From NCBI GenBank assembly GCA_963732875.1, contig CAVTBD010000002.1, positions 310,001 to 374,000 of the forward strand: a stretch of DNA of 64,000 nucleotides. Direction: 5' to 3'. Positions 42,500-51,213 of the stretch are shown in pieces. The stretch comes from WHSO01 sp963732875 (lineage in GTDB: Bacteria; Pseudomonadota; Alphaproteobacteria; SMXQ01). Below the pieces are notes generated by a model. The model worked only from the letters and a program-made list of their open reading frames with translations, ran no database searches and was not told the origin of the DNA. Position 1 is the stretch's first letter; each line of letters begins with the position of its first letter. The translations under genes and the position numbers were made by a program.

Positions 42500-42973
42500 C
42501 TAGGTAAGAATATTGACCCCGGGGGTCGCACTGCCCGAGTTGTCGTTGTCGCCGTCCGTGTCGGTTGTCGCGGTCGTGGCGTTCGCCGTGGCGCTGGGAC
42601 GATGATGTCCGCCGCCATGGCGATGAACATGAAGTGCGTTCTTGATGTCCTGTGCCAAGGTCGCAAAATCCTGTTTGGCGCTGCCGGCGTTACCTGACTG
42701 GAGATCCTGGCTGAGGGCGTTTAGGGCCTGCTGCAGCGGAGTTTGCGCCTGGCTGCTGTCGCTGCCGCCGGTTGCTCCGTTCAATGCGTTCTGAAGTGCC
42801 GGAACCTTCTGCATGAGCTGTTGAAGAGAACTCAGGTTCTGCTGTGCGGCGCTGGCGTTGTTGCTGCTGATATTCTGCTGGAGTTGCTGGAGGAGAGCCT
42901 GCAGTTGTTGAAGAGGCGTTTGGCTCGCTGACTGGGAAGATGCAGCTCCCGAAGGGATACCGGCTACGGACAT
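42500..42973 (-). CDS. Gln/Ser/Ala-rich protein with an internal duplication
   Basis: A 157-residue low-complexity protein. Two repeats align: TPLQQLQALLQQLQQNISSN with NASAAQQNLSSLQQLMQ, and TPLQQALNALSQDLQSGNAG with SAKQDFATLAQDI. The C-terminus has a His-rich run (VHRHGGGHHRP) and an Asp/Asn/Thr tail. Proteins of this style occur in Bradyrhizobium-like genomes without assigned function. CAGGAGAT precedes the ATG at 42973, supporting translation. There is no signal peptide. A surface or secreted role is possible but not shown. Confidence 0.65.
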   Translation of the reverse strand: MSVAGIPSGAASSQSASQTPLQQLQALLQQLQQNISSNNASAAQQNLSSLQQLMQKVPALQNALNGATGGSDSSQAQTPLQQALNALSQDLQSGNAGSAKQDFATLAQDIKNALHVHRHGGGHHRPSATANATTATTDTDGDNDNSGSATPGVNILT

Positions 42974-43163
42974 GATTATCTCCTGATGGCATCGGCGTTT
43001 CTGGTGGTGCACACGTCGTGCACTACTGGAACGGTGCTGCCGAACTCGTTGCCACGTCGTTAACCGCAGCCCGGTGGGAGGATTAAATCTTGTTCATGAT
43101 GACCCGACCCGCCTGCCTGGCTCGTCTACCCAATTGCCATTGTCGTTGGCGACTGGCGGGGCA

Positions 43164-43240
43164 GAAATTTTTCACGGCAAAAATTTCCAGGTGGGTAGCA
43201 ACTCGGGATGGAACGGCCCCTCCCGTTGGAGGCACCGTTC
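43164..43240. other. two intergenic hairpins
   Basis: GAAATTTTT (43164-43172) pairs with AAAAATTTC (43179-43187). Then GAACGG (43211-43216) pairs with CCGTTC (43235-43240), enclosing CCTCC/GGAGG, and is followed by TTT. They occupy the otherwise empty 280-base gap between two minus-strand genes. Confidence 0.45.
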
Positions 43241-43253
43241 TTTCCGGGAAAAA

Positions 43254-43592
43254 CTAGTCCACGATGTGCCAGCGGCCGTCGGCGCCGAAGCAGGCGGTGC
43301 CGTAGAACGGCCGGCCCGAGCCGTCGATGGTGGCATCGCCGCGGAACACCCGGCATGCAGGTGCCGGCCGCGGCTCCACGTAGACCACTTGGGGCGGGGG
43401 CGGATAATAGGCCGGTGGCGGCGGATAGTAGTAGTAATTGAGGCCGAGGAAGAACGAGCTGTGGCTGTGGTGATGGTGATAGCCGTGCCAGCCATGGTGC
43501 CAGCCGTCGGCCTTGGCCGATGCGCCGGCGCCGGCCACCACGGCCAGCCCGAGAGTGGCGGCAGCCAGTATCCGGATTGCGATGTGTTTCAT
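43254..43592 (-). CDS. exported His/Tyr/Pro-rich protein
   Basis: A 112-residue protein with a signal peptide (IRILAAATLGLAVVAGAGAS). The mature part starts with a His-rich block (WHHGWHGYHHHHSHSS), continues with a Tyr/Pro-rich block (NYYYYPPPPAYYPPPP), and ends with a small domain containing two Cys (ACRVFRGDATIDGSGRPFYG, then GTACFGADGRWHIVD). GGAGGA precedes the ATG at 43592. The C-terminal part resembles a short SH3-like or RcnB-type module, and the His cluster could bind metal. Function not assigned. Confidence 0.65.
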   Translation of the reverse strand: MKHIAIRILAAATLGLAVVAGAGASAKADGWHHGWHGYHHHHSHSSFFLGLNYYYYPPPPAYYPPPPQVVYVEPRPAPACRVFRGDATIDGSGRPFYGTACFGADGRWHIVD

Positions 43593-43753
43593 AGCGGTCC
43601 TCCGATACGCGCCGGTATCTGCGTACATGGCGGCGCAAAGAGAACCCTCCCATATAAATAATACGCCAGGCGCCGCCAAGGAGTTGAGTCGCCCCGGGAA
43701 CGGCCCGCAGGCATCCCGCGTTGACTGTTCATATGCGAAGAGAGGAGCGCGCC

Positions 43754-43996
43754 GTGAAAAAGGTCGCAGTCCTGCTCCTGTTGGTGACGGTTTCCCTTGC
43801 CGGTTGCGTCAGCGAAGAGGAACTGGTGGCGCAGGATATCGTCCGCTGCAAGAGCTTCGGATTCCAGCCCGGCACCCGGGATTTCGCCAATTGCCGGATG
43901 CAGCTCTATACCGCGCGTACCCGTCCGCCGCCGGTGATCCATGAGCCCATGTTCCCGCCGACGCGGGAGGTGATCATCGTACCGGAGAAGAAATAA
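43754..43996 (+). CDS. small lipoprotein
   Basis: An 80-residue lipoprotein starting at GTG 43754, with GAGGAG six bases upstream. The N-terminus VKKVAVLLLLVTVSLAGC has a textbook lipobox. The mature part has a Cys pair in DIVRCKSFGFQPGTRDFANC and RMQLYTAR, a segment I associate with small alphaproteobacterial envelope lipoproteins, then a Pro-rich tail ending VPEKK. No function is known. Confidence 0.7.
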   Translation: MKKVAVLLLLVTVSLAGCVSEEELVAQDIVRCKSFGFQPGTRDFANCRMQLYTARTRPPPVIHEPMFPPTREVIIVPEKK

Positions 43997-44009
43997 CGGG
44001 TGACCATCG

Positions 44010-44834
44010 CTACCTCAGCAGCAGGAACGCGCCGAGGGCGAGGCCCACCGCGAGGCGGTACCAGCCGAACGGCTTCAGCCCGTAGCGGCCGATGAAGGCG
44101 ATGAAGGTCCGCACTACGCCGTAGGCGACGACGAACGACACCACGAAGCCGATCACGATATCGGTGCCGGCGGCAGCCGACATCAGCGACCATTTCTTAT
44201 AGAGCTCGAACACGGTCGCGCCGAGCATGGTCGGCACGGCGAGGTAGAAGGTGAAGGCGGCCGCAGCCTTGCGCTCGATCCCGAGGAGCTCGCCACCGAG
44301 GATCGTGGCACCCGAGCGCGACACGCCGGGCAGGATCGCAAGAACCTGACACAGGCCGACTTGGAACGCCTTGGCGGTCGGCAGCCGGTCGCCGTCCATG
44401 TGGCGCGGCTTTGGCGCGATGCGCTCGAACACGAGAATGAGGAGCCCGCCCAGCGTCCACGAGACCGCGATCACCGGCATGGCGAAGGCCGGCTGCAGCA
44501 GGTAGCCGTTGATGAATTTTATCAGGGCGACGCCGACCACGGCCGCCGGCAGGAAGGCGACGATCACGTTCACCGTGAACCGGCGCGCGTCGGGCGAAGT
44601 CGGCAGGCCGACCAGGACGTCCCAGAACTTGCGCCAGTAGACCGCCACGACCGACAGGATGGCACCGAGCTGGATGACGATGGTGAAGGCCTCCCAGCCG
44701 CCCTTGTCGAGGCCGAGCAGGCGTTCGGTGACCAGCAGATGTGCTGTCGAGGACACGGGCAGGAATTCCGTCAGGCCCTCGACGATGCCCAGCAGGATCG
44801 AATTCAGGATGTCGTGCACGGAAAAGCTCCCCAT
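44010..44834 (-). CDS. uppP: undecaprenyl-diphosphatase
   Basis: UppP (BacA), 274 residues, recycles undecaprenyl pyrophosphate for peptidoglycan synthesis at the inner membrane. The two active-site motifs are complete: EGLTEFLPVSSTAHLLVTER near the N-terminus and ILPGVSRSGATILGGELLGI around residue 170. About eight helices are predicted, the usual number. It is convergent with the lipoprotein gene at 43754 and has a small membrane-protein gene upstream on the same strand. Confidence 0.96.
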   Translation of the reverse strand: MGSFSVHDILNSILLGIVEGLTEFLPVSSTAHLLVTERLLGLDKGGWEAFTIVIQLGAILSVVAVYWRKFWDVLVGLPTSPDARRFTVNVIVAFLPAAVVGVALIKFINGYLLQPAFAMPVIAVSWTLGGLLILVFERIAPKPRHMDGDRLPTAKAFQVGLCQVLAILPGVSRSGATILGGELLGIERKAAAAFTFYLAVPTMLGATVFELYKKWSLMSAAAGTDIVIGFVVSFVVAYGVVRTFIAFIGRYGLKPFGWYRLAVGLALGAFLLLR

Positions 44835-44942
44835 TGCGCCGGGAGCACGAGCACTCGCCGGTTACGTGACAGTGGGGGCACAATAATCGCCGCGGCCGCG
44901 CTCGCCAATACGCGGCGATGCGCGAGGAGCGGGGAGACGAAG

Positions 44943-45050
44943 CTAGCTGTTCCTGTGCTGCTCGATCACGGAGGTCGCGGCGAGCGTGATCATGAAGACG
45001 CCGAACGCGGCCAGGATCAGGCCGAGATACCAGATTTCACCTTGTGTCAT
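44943..45050 (-). CDS. 35-residue single-helix membrane protein
   Basis: A short frame from ATG 45050 to TAG at 44943 encoding one hydrophobic helix with short polar ends: MTQGEIWYLGLILAAFGVFM, then ITLAATSVIEQHRNS. GAGG lies seven bases before the ATG, and a good minus-strand promoter (45086-45114) lies just upstream. Gene-like features at this size and a position upstream of uppP make it a credible unannotated small protein, possibly a membrane-complex accessory. It is too short for family assignment. Confidence 0.5.
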   Translation of the reverse strand: MTQGEIWYLGLILAAFGVFMITLAATSVIEQHRNS

Positions 45051-45085
45051 GGTCGTGCCTCGTTGCGGAAAAAAGACCATAGAAA

Positions 45086-45114
45086 ATTTAATACTTTTCC
45101 GCGCTAAGACACAA
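45086..45114 (-). promoter_or_regulatory. candidate promoter of the 35-residue protein
   Basis: Minus-strand TTGTGT (45114-45109), 17-base spacer, TTAAAT (45091-45086), in an AT-rich patch. Confidence 0.45.
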
Positions 45115-45192
45115 TTTTTTTATGGTTATGTTGAGCGCCGCAGTCGGGAAAGCGAGCCGTGCCAACGGGAAACGGCCCGTTTCCCCAATATT

Positions 45193-45645
45193 TCAGACGA
45201 CCACTTTGGTCGGATGCTGGATACGGAAGCCGATGGCGATTCGGTTCCAGGTGTTGATCGTACCCACCAGCAGTGTGAGATCGACCAGTTCCCGTTCCGT
45301 GAACTGCGCGCGGGCCGTCTCGTAGACGTCGTCGGGCACGTGGGTCTCGGAGACCAGGGTGACCGCCTCGGTCCAGGCCAGGGCGGCGCGTTCCCGCGCC
45401 GTGAAGAACGAAGACTCCTGCCACGCGTCAAGCAGGTAGATGCGCTCCTCGCTTTCGCCGGTCGCCCGCGCGTCCCGCGTGTGCATATGCAGGCAGAACG
45501 CGCAGCCGTTGATCTGCGACGCGCGGATCTTGACCAACTCCCGCAGCGGCGCCTCGATGCTGGACTTCGCGATGTAGTCCTCAAGCCCGAGCATCGCCTT
45601 CATGGCGTCGGGGGCGGCCTGGTAGGCATTGAGTCGTGACTTCAT
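45193..45645 (-). CDS. carboxymuconolactone decarboxylase / AhpD-family protein
   Basis: A 150-residue AhpD-like protein. The redox/active-site motif is INGCAFCLHMHTRDAR (Cys-x-x-Cys followed by His), with the usual RELVKIRASQ lead-in and ALAWTEAVTLVSETHVPDDV. Members are peroxidase partners, decarboxylases or uncharacterised. GAAGGAGACTG precedes the ATG at 45645. It is the last gene of the HlyD-MFS-CMD block, so it may protect against the same compounds that the pump exports. Confidence 0.9.
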   Translation of the reverse strand: MKSRLNAYQAAPDAMKAMLGLEDYIAKSSIEAPLRELVKIRASQINGCAFCLHMHTRDARATGESEERIYLLDAWQESSFFTARERAALAWTEAVTLVSETHVPDDVYETARAQFTERELVDLTLLVGTINTWNRIAIGFRIQHPTKVVV

Positions 45646-45680
45646 TTTCAGTCTCCTTCGGGTTGTGGGACGGCGGCTTT

Positions 45681-47315
45681 TCAATGGGCCCCGCCGACCG
45701 TGAGATGGTCCGCTCTCTTCAGTAAGAGAGTGGCGACCAGTGCGATAATCAGGGCCGCGCCGAGCAGGTAGAAAGTATCGCTGAACGCCATGATGTAGGC
45801 CTGCTGGCGCACGCCGCGGCCGATCGCCACCACGGCCTGATGCCATGCGGCCGCGTGATCGGGAAAGCCATGGGCCATGAAATAGCCGCTCAGCCGTGCG
45901 ATCGCATGGCGGGTTACATCATGGAACGGGGAGACCGACTGGACGAGCACGTTGGAGTGGAACTGTTCGCGCTTGGTCAGGAAGGTCTGCAGCACGGCGA
46001 TGCCGACGGCGCCGCCGAGGTTGCGCACCATGTTGAACAGGGCCGAAGCGGCGCCGGCGTTCTCCTTTTCGATGCCGGCCGTGGCGATCGCTGAGAGCGG
46101 CACGAACACCAGCGCCTGGCCGACTGCGCGCACGACGTCGGGCCACAGCAACTGGTCGGCGCCATAGCTCGCGGTCATGGCGATGTTCATGAAGTTGCTG
46201 GCGGCGAACAGGCCGAAGCCGACAGCGAGAACGAGGCGTGCGTCGAACTGCTTCATGAGGCGCGGAATGAGCGGGATCAGCACGAGCTGCGGCAGTCCGG
46301 TCCAGGCTAGGACGGTGCCGATCTGCTCGGCGTTGTAGCCCTGGATGCGGGCGAGATAGACCGGCAGGATGAAGACCGAACCGTAGAGCGCCGTCCCGAG
46401 CAGGAAGTTGGCGACGGTGCCGAAGCCGAAGTTACGGCGTACCAGGAGACGCAGGTTGAGGAGCGGCTCCGCGCGGGTCAGCTCGATCCACAGGAACAGG
46501 GCGAGGGCGACCGCGGCGATGATCGAGAGGCGCAGGATGAAGGGTGAGCCGAACCAGTCGTCCTTGTTGCCTTCCTCGAGCACCGTCTGGAGTGCCCCGA
46601 GCCCGATCGCCATGGTGGCGACGCCGGCCCAGTCGCCCTTGCGTAGCAGCGACAGGCGCATCGGCTCGCGCTCGAGCGAGAACCACAACATGCCGATCAT
46701 CAGGGCGCCCGGCACGAGGTTGACGTAGAACACGTACTGCCAGCCCAAGTTCTCGGTGAGGTAGCCGCCGATGGTCGGGCCGATGGCCGGTGCGAAGGTC
46801 GCCGACAGCGCGAACAATGCGAGGCCGATCGGCTGCTTGGCCTTGGGCAGCAGCGTGATGATGATGGTGAAGGCGAGCGGGATCAGCACGCCGCCGGCGA
46901 AGCCCTGGGCGGCACGCAGCACGATCATCTCGCCGAGGTTGTGCGCGAAGGCGCAGGCCACGGAAAAAGCCAGGAACAGGATCGCATTGACGAGCAGATA
47001 GCGGCGCAGCGAGAACACCTGGGCGAGCCACGCGGTGAGCGGGATCACCACGATCTCCGCGACCAGGTAGGCGGTCGAAATCCAGCCGCCGTCGTCGATC
47101 CCCGCGCCAATGGCACCTTGGATATCGGCGAGTGAGGCATTGACGATCTGGATGTTCAGCACCGCCATGAAGGCTCCGAGCGTCGCGCCTACTACCGCGA
47201 TCCACGTCTTGGCCGAGGCGATGGGAACCCCGGAGGCGGCGCCAGCGGGAGCCAGCGCTTGCGAGGAGGGGGACGCCTCCGGGGTGGGGGTCTGCGCGGT
47301 GTCGAGGGCGGACAT
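45681..47315 (-). CDS. DHA2-family (EmrB/QacA-like) drug efflux permease
   Basis: A 544-residue MFS permease with about fourteen helices. The family-specific start is IAVVGATLGAFMAVLNIQIV followed by NASLADIQGAIGAGIDDGGW. The motif-C region GFAGGVLIPLAFTII and the helix ANFLLGTALYGSVFILPVYL are further supports. It sits 33 bases after the HlyD-type adaptor gene on the same strand. Together with an outer-membrane TolC protein encoded elsewhere they should form a tripartite EmrAB-like exporter of hydrophobic toxic compounds. Confidence 0.93.
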   Translation of the reverse strand: MSALDTAQTPTPEASPSSQALAPAGAASGVPIASAKTWIAVVGATLGAFMAVLNIQIVNASLADIQGAIGAGIDDGGWISTAYLVAEIVVIPLTAWLAQVFSLRRYLLVNAILFLAFSVACAFAHNLGEMIVLRAAQGFAGGVLIPLAFTIIITLLPKAKQPIGLALFALSATFAPAIGPTIGGYLTENLGWQYVFYVNLVPGALMIGMLWFSLEREPMRLSLLRKGDWAGVATMAIGLGALQTVLEEGNKDDWFGSPFILRLSIIAAVALALFLWIELTRAEPLLNLRLLVRRNFGFGTVANFLLGTALYGSVFILPVYLARIQGYNAEQIGTVLAWTGLPQLVLIPLIPRLMKQFDARLVLAVGFGLFAASNFMNIAMTASYGADQLLWPDVVRAVGQALVFVPLSAIATAGIEKENAGAASALFNMVRNLGGAVGIAVLQTFLTKREQFHSNVLVQSVSPFHDVTRHAIARLSGYFMAHGFPDHAAAWHQAVVAIGRGVRQQAYIMAFSDTFYLLGAALIIALVATLLLKRADHLTVGGAH

Positions 47316-47348
47316 GGTCTCGTTCCTTCTCGTCGGAAACGTGAGAGA

Positions 47349-48491
47349 TCAGCCGTCGTTGCGGGCAAGTGCGGCAACGGCATGCCCGTGCGCTGCCTTG
47401 ACCGGTTGCGTCCAGGTGTCGACCGTGGGCTCGACCGACATACCGGGCCGCAGCAATCCGCTCAGGGCATGATCGTCGAGCCGGATCTTCACGGGAATGC
47501 GTTGGACGATCTTGGTGAAGTTGCCGGTCGCGTTGTCCGGCGGCAGTAGTGAGAATTCGAGCCCGCTCGCCGGCGACACGCTGTCGACCTGGCCCTTGAG
47601 CGCCACGTCCGGAAATCCGTCGACGGCAACCGTGACCGGCTGGCCGGCGCGGATATGGGTAAGCTGGGTCTCCTTGAAGTTGGCGACCACGTAGACCGCG
47701 TGAAGCGGCACAACCGCCATGAGCTGGGTACCGGCCTGCACGAACTGGCCGACCCGGAGCGAGCGGGCGCCCACGGTGCCGTCCACCGGAGCGATGATCA
47801 CCGTGTAGGACAGGTTCAGCTTCGCCTGCTGGTCGAGCGCCCGGGCGCGATCGAGCTCCGCCTCGGCCTTGCTGCGCGCGGTCGCCAGCACGTCGATCTT
47901 CCGCTGGGCGGCGACCAGGCCGGCCCGGCTGCGCGCGAGCTGTGCCACGTTCTCGCGCAATTGCGCCTCGGCATGCTGATAGCGCTGGACCGTGCCATAG
48001 CCGGTCTTCATCAGCTCCTGGTAGCGGGCATGATCCTCGCGCGCGAACCTGAGTGTCGCCTCGGCTGCGGCAATGCCGGCTTTCTGCTGTTCGATCACCG
48101 AGCGTTGAAGATCGGCCTGCGCGTCGATGTTGCGGATCGTCGCCTCCGCGGCGCCGACCGATGCCCGCGCCTGGTCGAGAGCGGCCCTGAAGTCGCGGTC
48201 GTCGATGCGGGCGACGATCTGGCCAGCCTTGACATGGGTGTTGTCGTCGACAAGGACGTCGGCGATATAGCCGGAAACCTTGGGGGCGACCGTGGTGTAG
48301 TCGGCCTTGACGTAGGCGTCGTCGGTCGATTCGAGGTAGCGCCCGACGGTCCAGTAACGGTAGCCGTAGTGCCCGGCGCCGGCGAGAGCGGCTGCCATGG
48401 CGACGCCGAGGGCAGCGCGCTTGACCAGCGCGGAGTTCAGCTTGCGGCGCTCCGGCGCCGCGGTGTTGTCGTTGTGGGCCTGTTCCGACAT
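47349..48491 (-). CDS. HlyD-family membrane-fusion protein (EmrA-like)
   Basis: A 380-residue periplasmic adaptor with one N-terminal membrane anchor (residues 28-46). A biotinyl-lipoyl-like half motif follows (KVSGYIADVLVDDNTHVKAG, QIVARIDDRD), then a coiled-coil hairpin of about 110 residues. The second half motif is NLSYTVIIAPVDGTVG, followed by the beta-barrel with VYVVANFKETQL. This order is typical of EmrA. It heads the efflux operon and is divergent from a LysR regulator gene. Confidence 0.93.
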   Translation of the reverse strand: MSEQAHNDNTAAPERRKLNSALVKRAALGVAMAAALAGAGHYGYRYWTVGRYLESTDDAYVKADYTTVAPKVSGYIADVLVDDNTHVKAGQIVARIDDRDFRAALDQARASVGAAEATIRNIDAQADLQRSVIEQQKAGIAAAEATLRFAREDHARYQELMKTGYGTVQRYQHAEAQLRENVAQLARSRAGLVAAQRKIDVLATARSKAEAELDRARALDQQAKLNLSYTVIIAPVDGTVGARSLRVGQFVQAGTQLMAVVPLHAVYVVANFKETQLTHIRAGQPVTVAVDGFPDVALKGQVDSVSPASGLEFSLLPPDNATGNFTKIVQRIPVKIRLDDHALSGLLRPGMSVEPTVDTWTQPVKAAHGHAVAALARNDG

Positions 48492-48579
48492 GGCATCTAC
48501 TCCTCACTCGACGGCGTCCCTTCGTTGAAATCAGGACGCCTCGTCTCGATGCCTGGAGGATGAGGCATGGCCTCTGATT

Positions 48580-48628
48580 TGATAATTGTGGTAAAAATGA
48601 AAATATTGTCCTTTTATAGTTGATAATT
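48580..48628. promoter_or_regulatory. direct repeats in the hlyD/lysR intergenic region
   Basis: TGATAATT occurs at 48580-48587 and 48621-48628, 41 bases apart, in the AT-rich divergent promoter region. These are plausible binding sites for the LysR-type regulator. Confidence 0.35.
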
Positions 48629-48638
48629 AAGGAATGCC

Positions 48639-49578
48639 ATGGACCGCCTTACCAGCCTGACGGTATTCGCCCGGGTCGTGGAGAACGGCGGCTTTTCCGC
48701 CGCGGCGCGGCGCCTGAACATGTCCACGACCATGGTCAGCAACCACGTCCAGTCGCTCGAAGACCATCTCGGGGCGCGCCTGCTCAACCGGACCACCCGC
48801 AAGGTCAGCGTCACCGAGGTCGGCCGCATCTATTACGAGCGCTGCACCCAGATTCTGGCGGAGCTGGAGGAAGCGGACAGCGCCGCCGGGGAATTACAGT
48901 CGAAGCCGCGCGGCACACTGCGCATTTACACCAGCACTCATATCGTGCGGTTCATTGCGCCCGTGGTGGCAGAATTCCTCGCGGCCTATCCGGAGGTATC
49001 GATCGAACTCAGCATCGGCGAGCGCATGGTCGACCTCGTCGAAGAAGGCTTCGATCTTGCCATTCGCACCATGATGCCACGCGAACTCCAGCCTGATCGT
49101 GCGTCACCTCGCCACCTGGCGGCACGTGCTGTGCTGCTCGCCCGATTATATCGAGACGCATGCGCCACCGATACGCCCCGAGGAGCTCGCGGGGCACAAT
49201 TGCCTGCGCTATGCCTACTACCCTTACGAGGACGGTTGGCACTTCGTCGCGCCTGATGGGACGACGGTCGCCGCGAAGGTATCCGGCAACCTCTTGAGCA
49301 GCAGCGCCGAAGTCCTGCGTGTCAGTGCCCTGCGTGGGCAGGGGCTGTTCCTCGCGCCGGAGTTTTTTATTTCCGAGGATATCGACAAGGGGAATCTGGT
49401 ACCGCTTATGACCGACTACCGGCCGGCCGAATTCGCCTTCAACGCGATCTACCCGCACCGGCGACATATCTCGGCCAAGGTGCGCGGTTTCATCGATCTT
49501 CTGGGCGAGCGGATCACGGAGCAGGGTCTTCCTCAGGCCGAGCGCCTGGGCCGGGTCGCCGATGAAGTGGGGCCCTAA
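48639..49578 (+). CDS. LysR-type transcriptional regulator, frameshifted
   Basis: A LysR regulator with an intact N-terminal winged helix (MDRLTSLTVFARVVENGGFS, LEDHLGARLLNRTTRKVSVT). The effector domain is interrupted: after AIRTMMPR the frame shifts near 49083-49085, where GAC appears as GAAC. It resumes as SSLIVRHLATWRHVLCCSPD and SALRGQGLFLAPEFF to the TAA at 49578. Removing one A gives a normal protein of about 312 residues. It is divergent from the efflux operon and therefore its likely regulator. It overlaps the convergent kinase-like gene by four bases. Confidence 0.88.
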
Positions 49579-51122
49579 GAAAGTATTCCTGGAATCTTCC
49601 GTGCCCTCTCGAGCACCACCTCCGGCGACCCGCCCGCATCGAGCCGATGCCACGCGATCGCGCCGGTGGCGTAGTCGAGCTGGCGCGCGACCACGGCGGC
49701 GGTGGCGTCGGAGGCATCGCGCGTGCGCGCCGTGACGCGGGCGGCGAGCGTATCGGCGGGGGCCTCCAGCCATAGTCCGGTGAAGGGTGCGCTCGCTTTC
49801 CTTGCGATGGTCTCGACGGCGGCGCGTTCGTCGGGCCGGGCGAATACCGCATCGGTCACCACGCAATATCCGGCCGCGAGGGCCGCGGCAGCGTCCCGGT
49901 AGAGGGCCTGGTAGACGCGGCGGCTGGCGTCCTCGCTGTAGGCTTCGGCGGGCAGGCGTGTCTCCGGCGCCACCCCCGCGAGCCGCTTGCGGATCACGTC
50001 GCTACGCACCAGCAGCGCGCCGGGCGCGGTGCCGAGGGCGGGTGCGAGCGCGGCGGCGAGGGTGGTCTTGCCGGTGCCCGACAGACCGCCGACCGCAATC
50101 AGACGCGGCGACGGCGCGGGCGCAAGAAAGCCTTCGGCCGCGGCCGTCAGATGCTTGGCACGGTGCAGGAGGGCGGTGTCGTCCCCGGCGGCCATGGCCG
50201 TCACCTTGGCGCGTACCAGCGCGCGCAGGGCGAGCATCAGGGGCAGGGCGACGAGCGCGCCGGTGTCGCCGCTGCGGCCCACATAGCGCGCCAGCGCCCG
50301 GTTGGCGAGCGGCCGCAGACCGCGCACCTCCAGGTCCATCAGAAGGAAGGCGAAATCGTAAGCGGTATCGATGGTGGCGATATCGTCGGAGAACTCGATG
50401 CAGTCGAACGGCACCGGCTTGCCCCGCCACAGCACGATGTTGCCGAGATGCAGGTCGCCGTGGCAGCGGCGCACGAAACCGGTGTCGCGCCGTGCGTCGA
50501 GACGCGCCGCGCATTGCGCTAGCCGGGTGCGGGTGGCTTCCGTGATCCGCGCCGCGCGGTCGGGCGCGAACACGGCAGGGTAGCGCGCCATGTCGGTGGT
50601 GTTCTCGGCGATGATCCGTTCGAACGCGGCCGCGCCGCCATAAGGCGCGCCAGCGGGATTGGCGACGTCGTGCAGGGCGAGAGTTTCGTCCACCACGGCG
50701 TCGATGCAGGTGGCGTCGAGCGCGCCGCGCTCGGCGACATGATCCAGGGTATCGGCGGGATCGAAACGCGCCATCGCCACGGCCCATTCCACCGCCGTGC
50801 CGGTGCCCGGCAGGCCGATATCGTCGAGGGTCAGGCGGCCGGTTGCGTCCCTGCGCACGGCGACGGTGCCGAGGTAGATGTCTGGCGCGGTGCGACGGTT
50901 GAGGCGGATTTCGGCCTCACAGGCGGCGCGGCGCTTCTCCTGGGTCGAGAAATCGACGAAGGCGTAGGCGACCCCGCGCTTGATCTTGTAGGCGTGCACG
51001 CCCGCGAGGAACACGTCGGAGATATGGGTGCGAACGTGCTCGACCGCGCCCGTCGCGGGCCCATAGGTGGCGGGATCGGACAGGAAGGCGATCACTTCGG
51101 CCTGGGTATCGTCGGCATTCAT
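49575..51122 (-). CDS. APH-like domain fused to a P-loop kinase/ATPase
   Basis: A 515-residue two-domain protein. The N-terminal half resembles aminoglycoside phosphotransferases (RRCHGDLHLGNIVLWRGKPV followed by FDCIEFSD, the catalytic and metal loops). The C-terminal half has a Walker A motif VGGLSGTGKTTLAAALAP and looks like a small-molecule or nucleotide kinase (LLVRSDVIRKRLAGV, CVVTDAVFARPDER). This fusion is common in proteobacteria and its substrate is unknown; antibiotic resistance should not be assumed. The ATG at 51122 is chosen because the upstream open stretch is Pro-rich and unlike coding sequence. Confidence 0.87.
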   Translation of the reverse strand: MNADDTQAEVIAFLSDPATYGPATGAVEHVRTHISDVFLAGVHAYKIKRGVAYAFVDFSTQEKRRAACEAEIRLNRRTAPDIYLGTVAVRRDATGRLTLDDIGLPGTGTAVEWAVAMARFDPADTLDHVAERGALDATCIDAVVDETLALHDVANPAGAPYGGAAAFERIIAENTTDMARYPAVFAPDRAARITEATRTRLAQCAARLDARRDTGFVRRCHGDLHLGNIVLWRGKPVPFDCIEFSDDIATIDTAYDFAFLLMDLEVRGLRPLANRALARYVGRSGDTGALVALPLMLALRALVRAKVTAMAAGDDTALLHRAKHLTAAAEGFLAPAPSPRLIAVGGLSGTGKTTLAAALAPALGTAPGALLVRSDVIRKRLAGVAPETRLPAEAYSEDASRRVYQALYRDAAAALAAGYCVVTDAVFARPDERAAVETIARKASAPFTGLWLEAPADTLAARVTARTRDASDATAAVVARQLDYATGAIAWHRLDAGGSPEVVLERARKIPGILS

Positions 51123-51213
51123 GGCGGGATCATAACGGCAAAACCGCCGTGGCGGGCGGCTCGTCGGAGCGTTATGGTCCGGCGGTGGCAAGACGGGCGC
51201 GGGAGGCGCGGGA

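Noticed and set aside
45167..45185. Terminator after the CMD gene
   Set aside because: GGGAAACG/CGTTTCCC forms a hairpin with a three-base loop, but no T tract follows on the minus strand, so I do not call it a terminator.
49575..51122. Antibiotic-resistance gene
   Set aside because: The APH-like domain is fused to a P-loop kinase in a common housekeeping arrangement. Nothing supports aminoglycoside modification.
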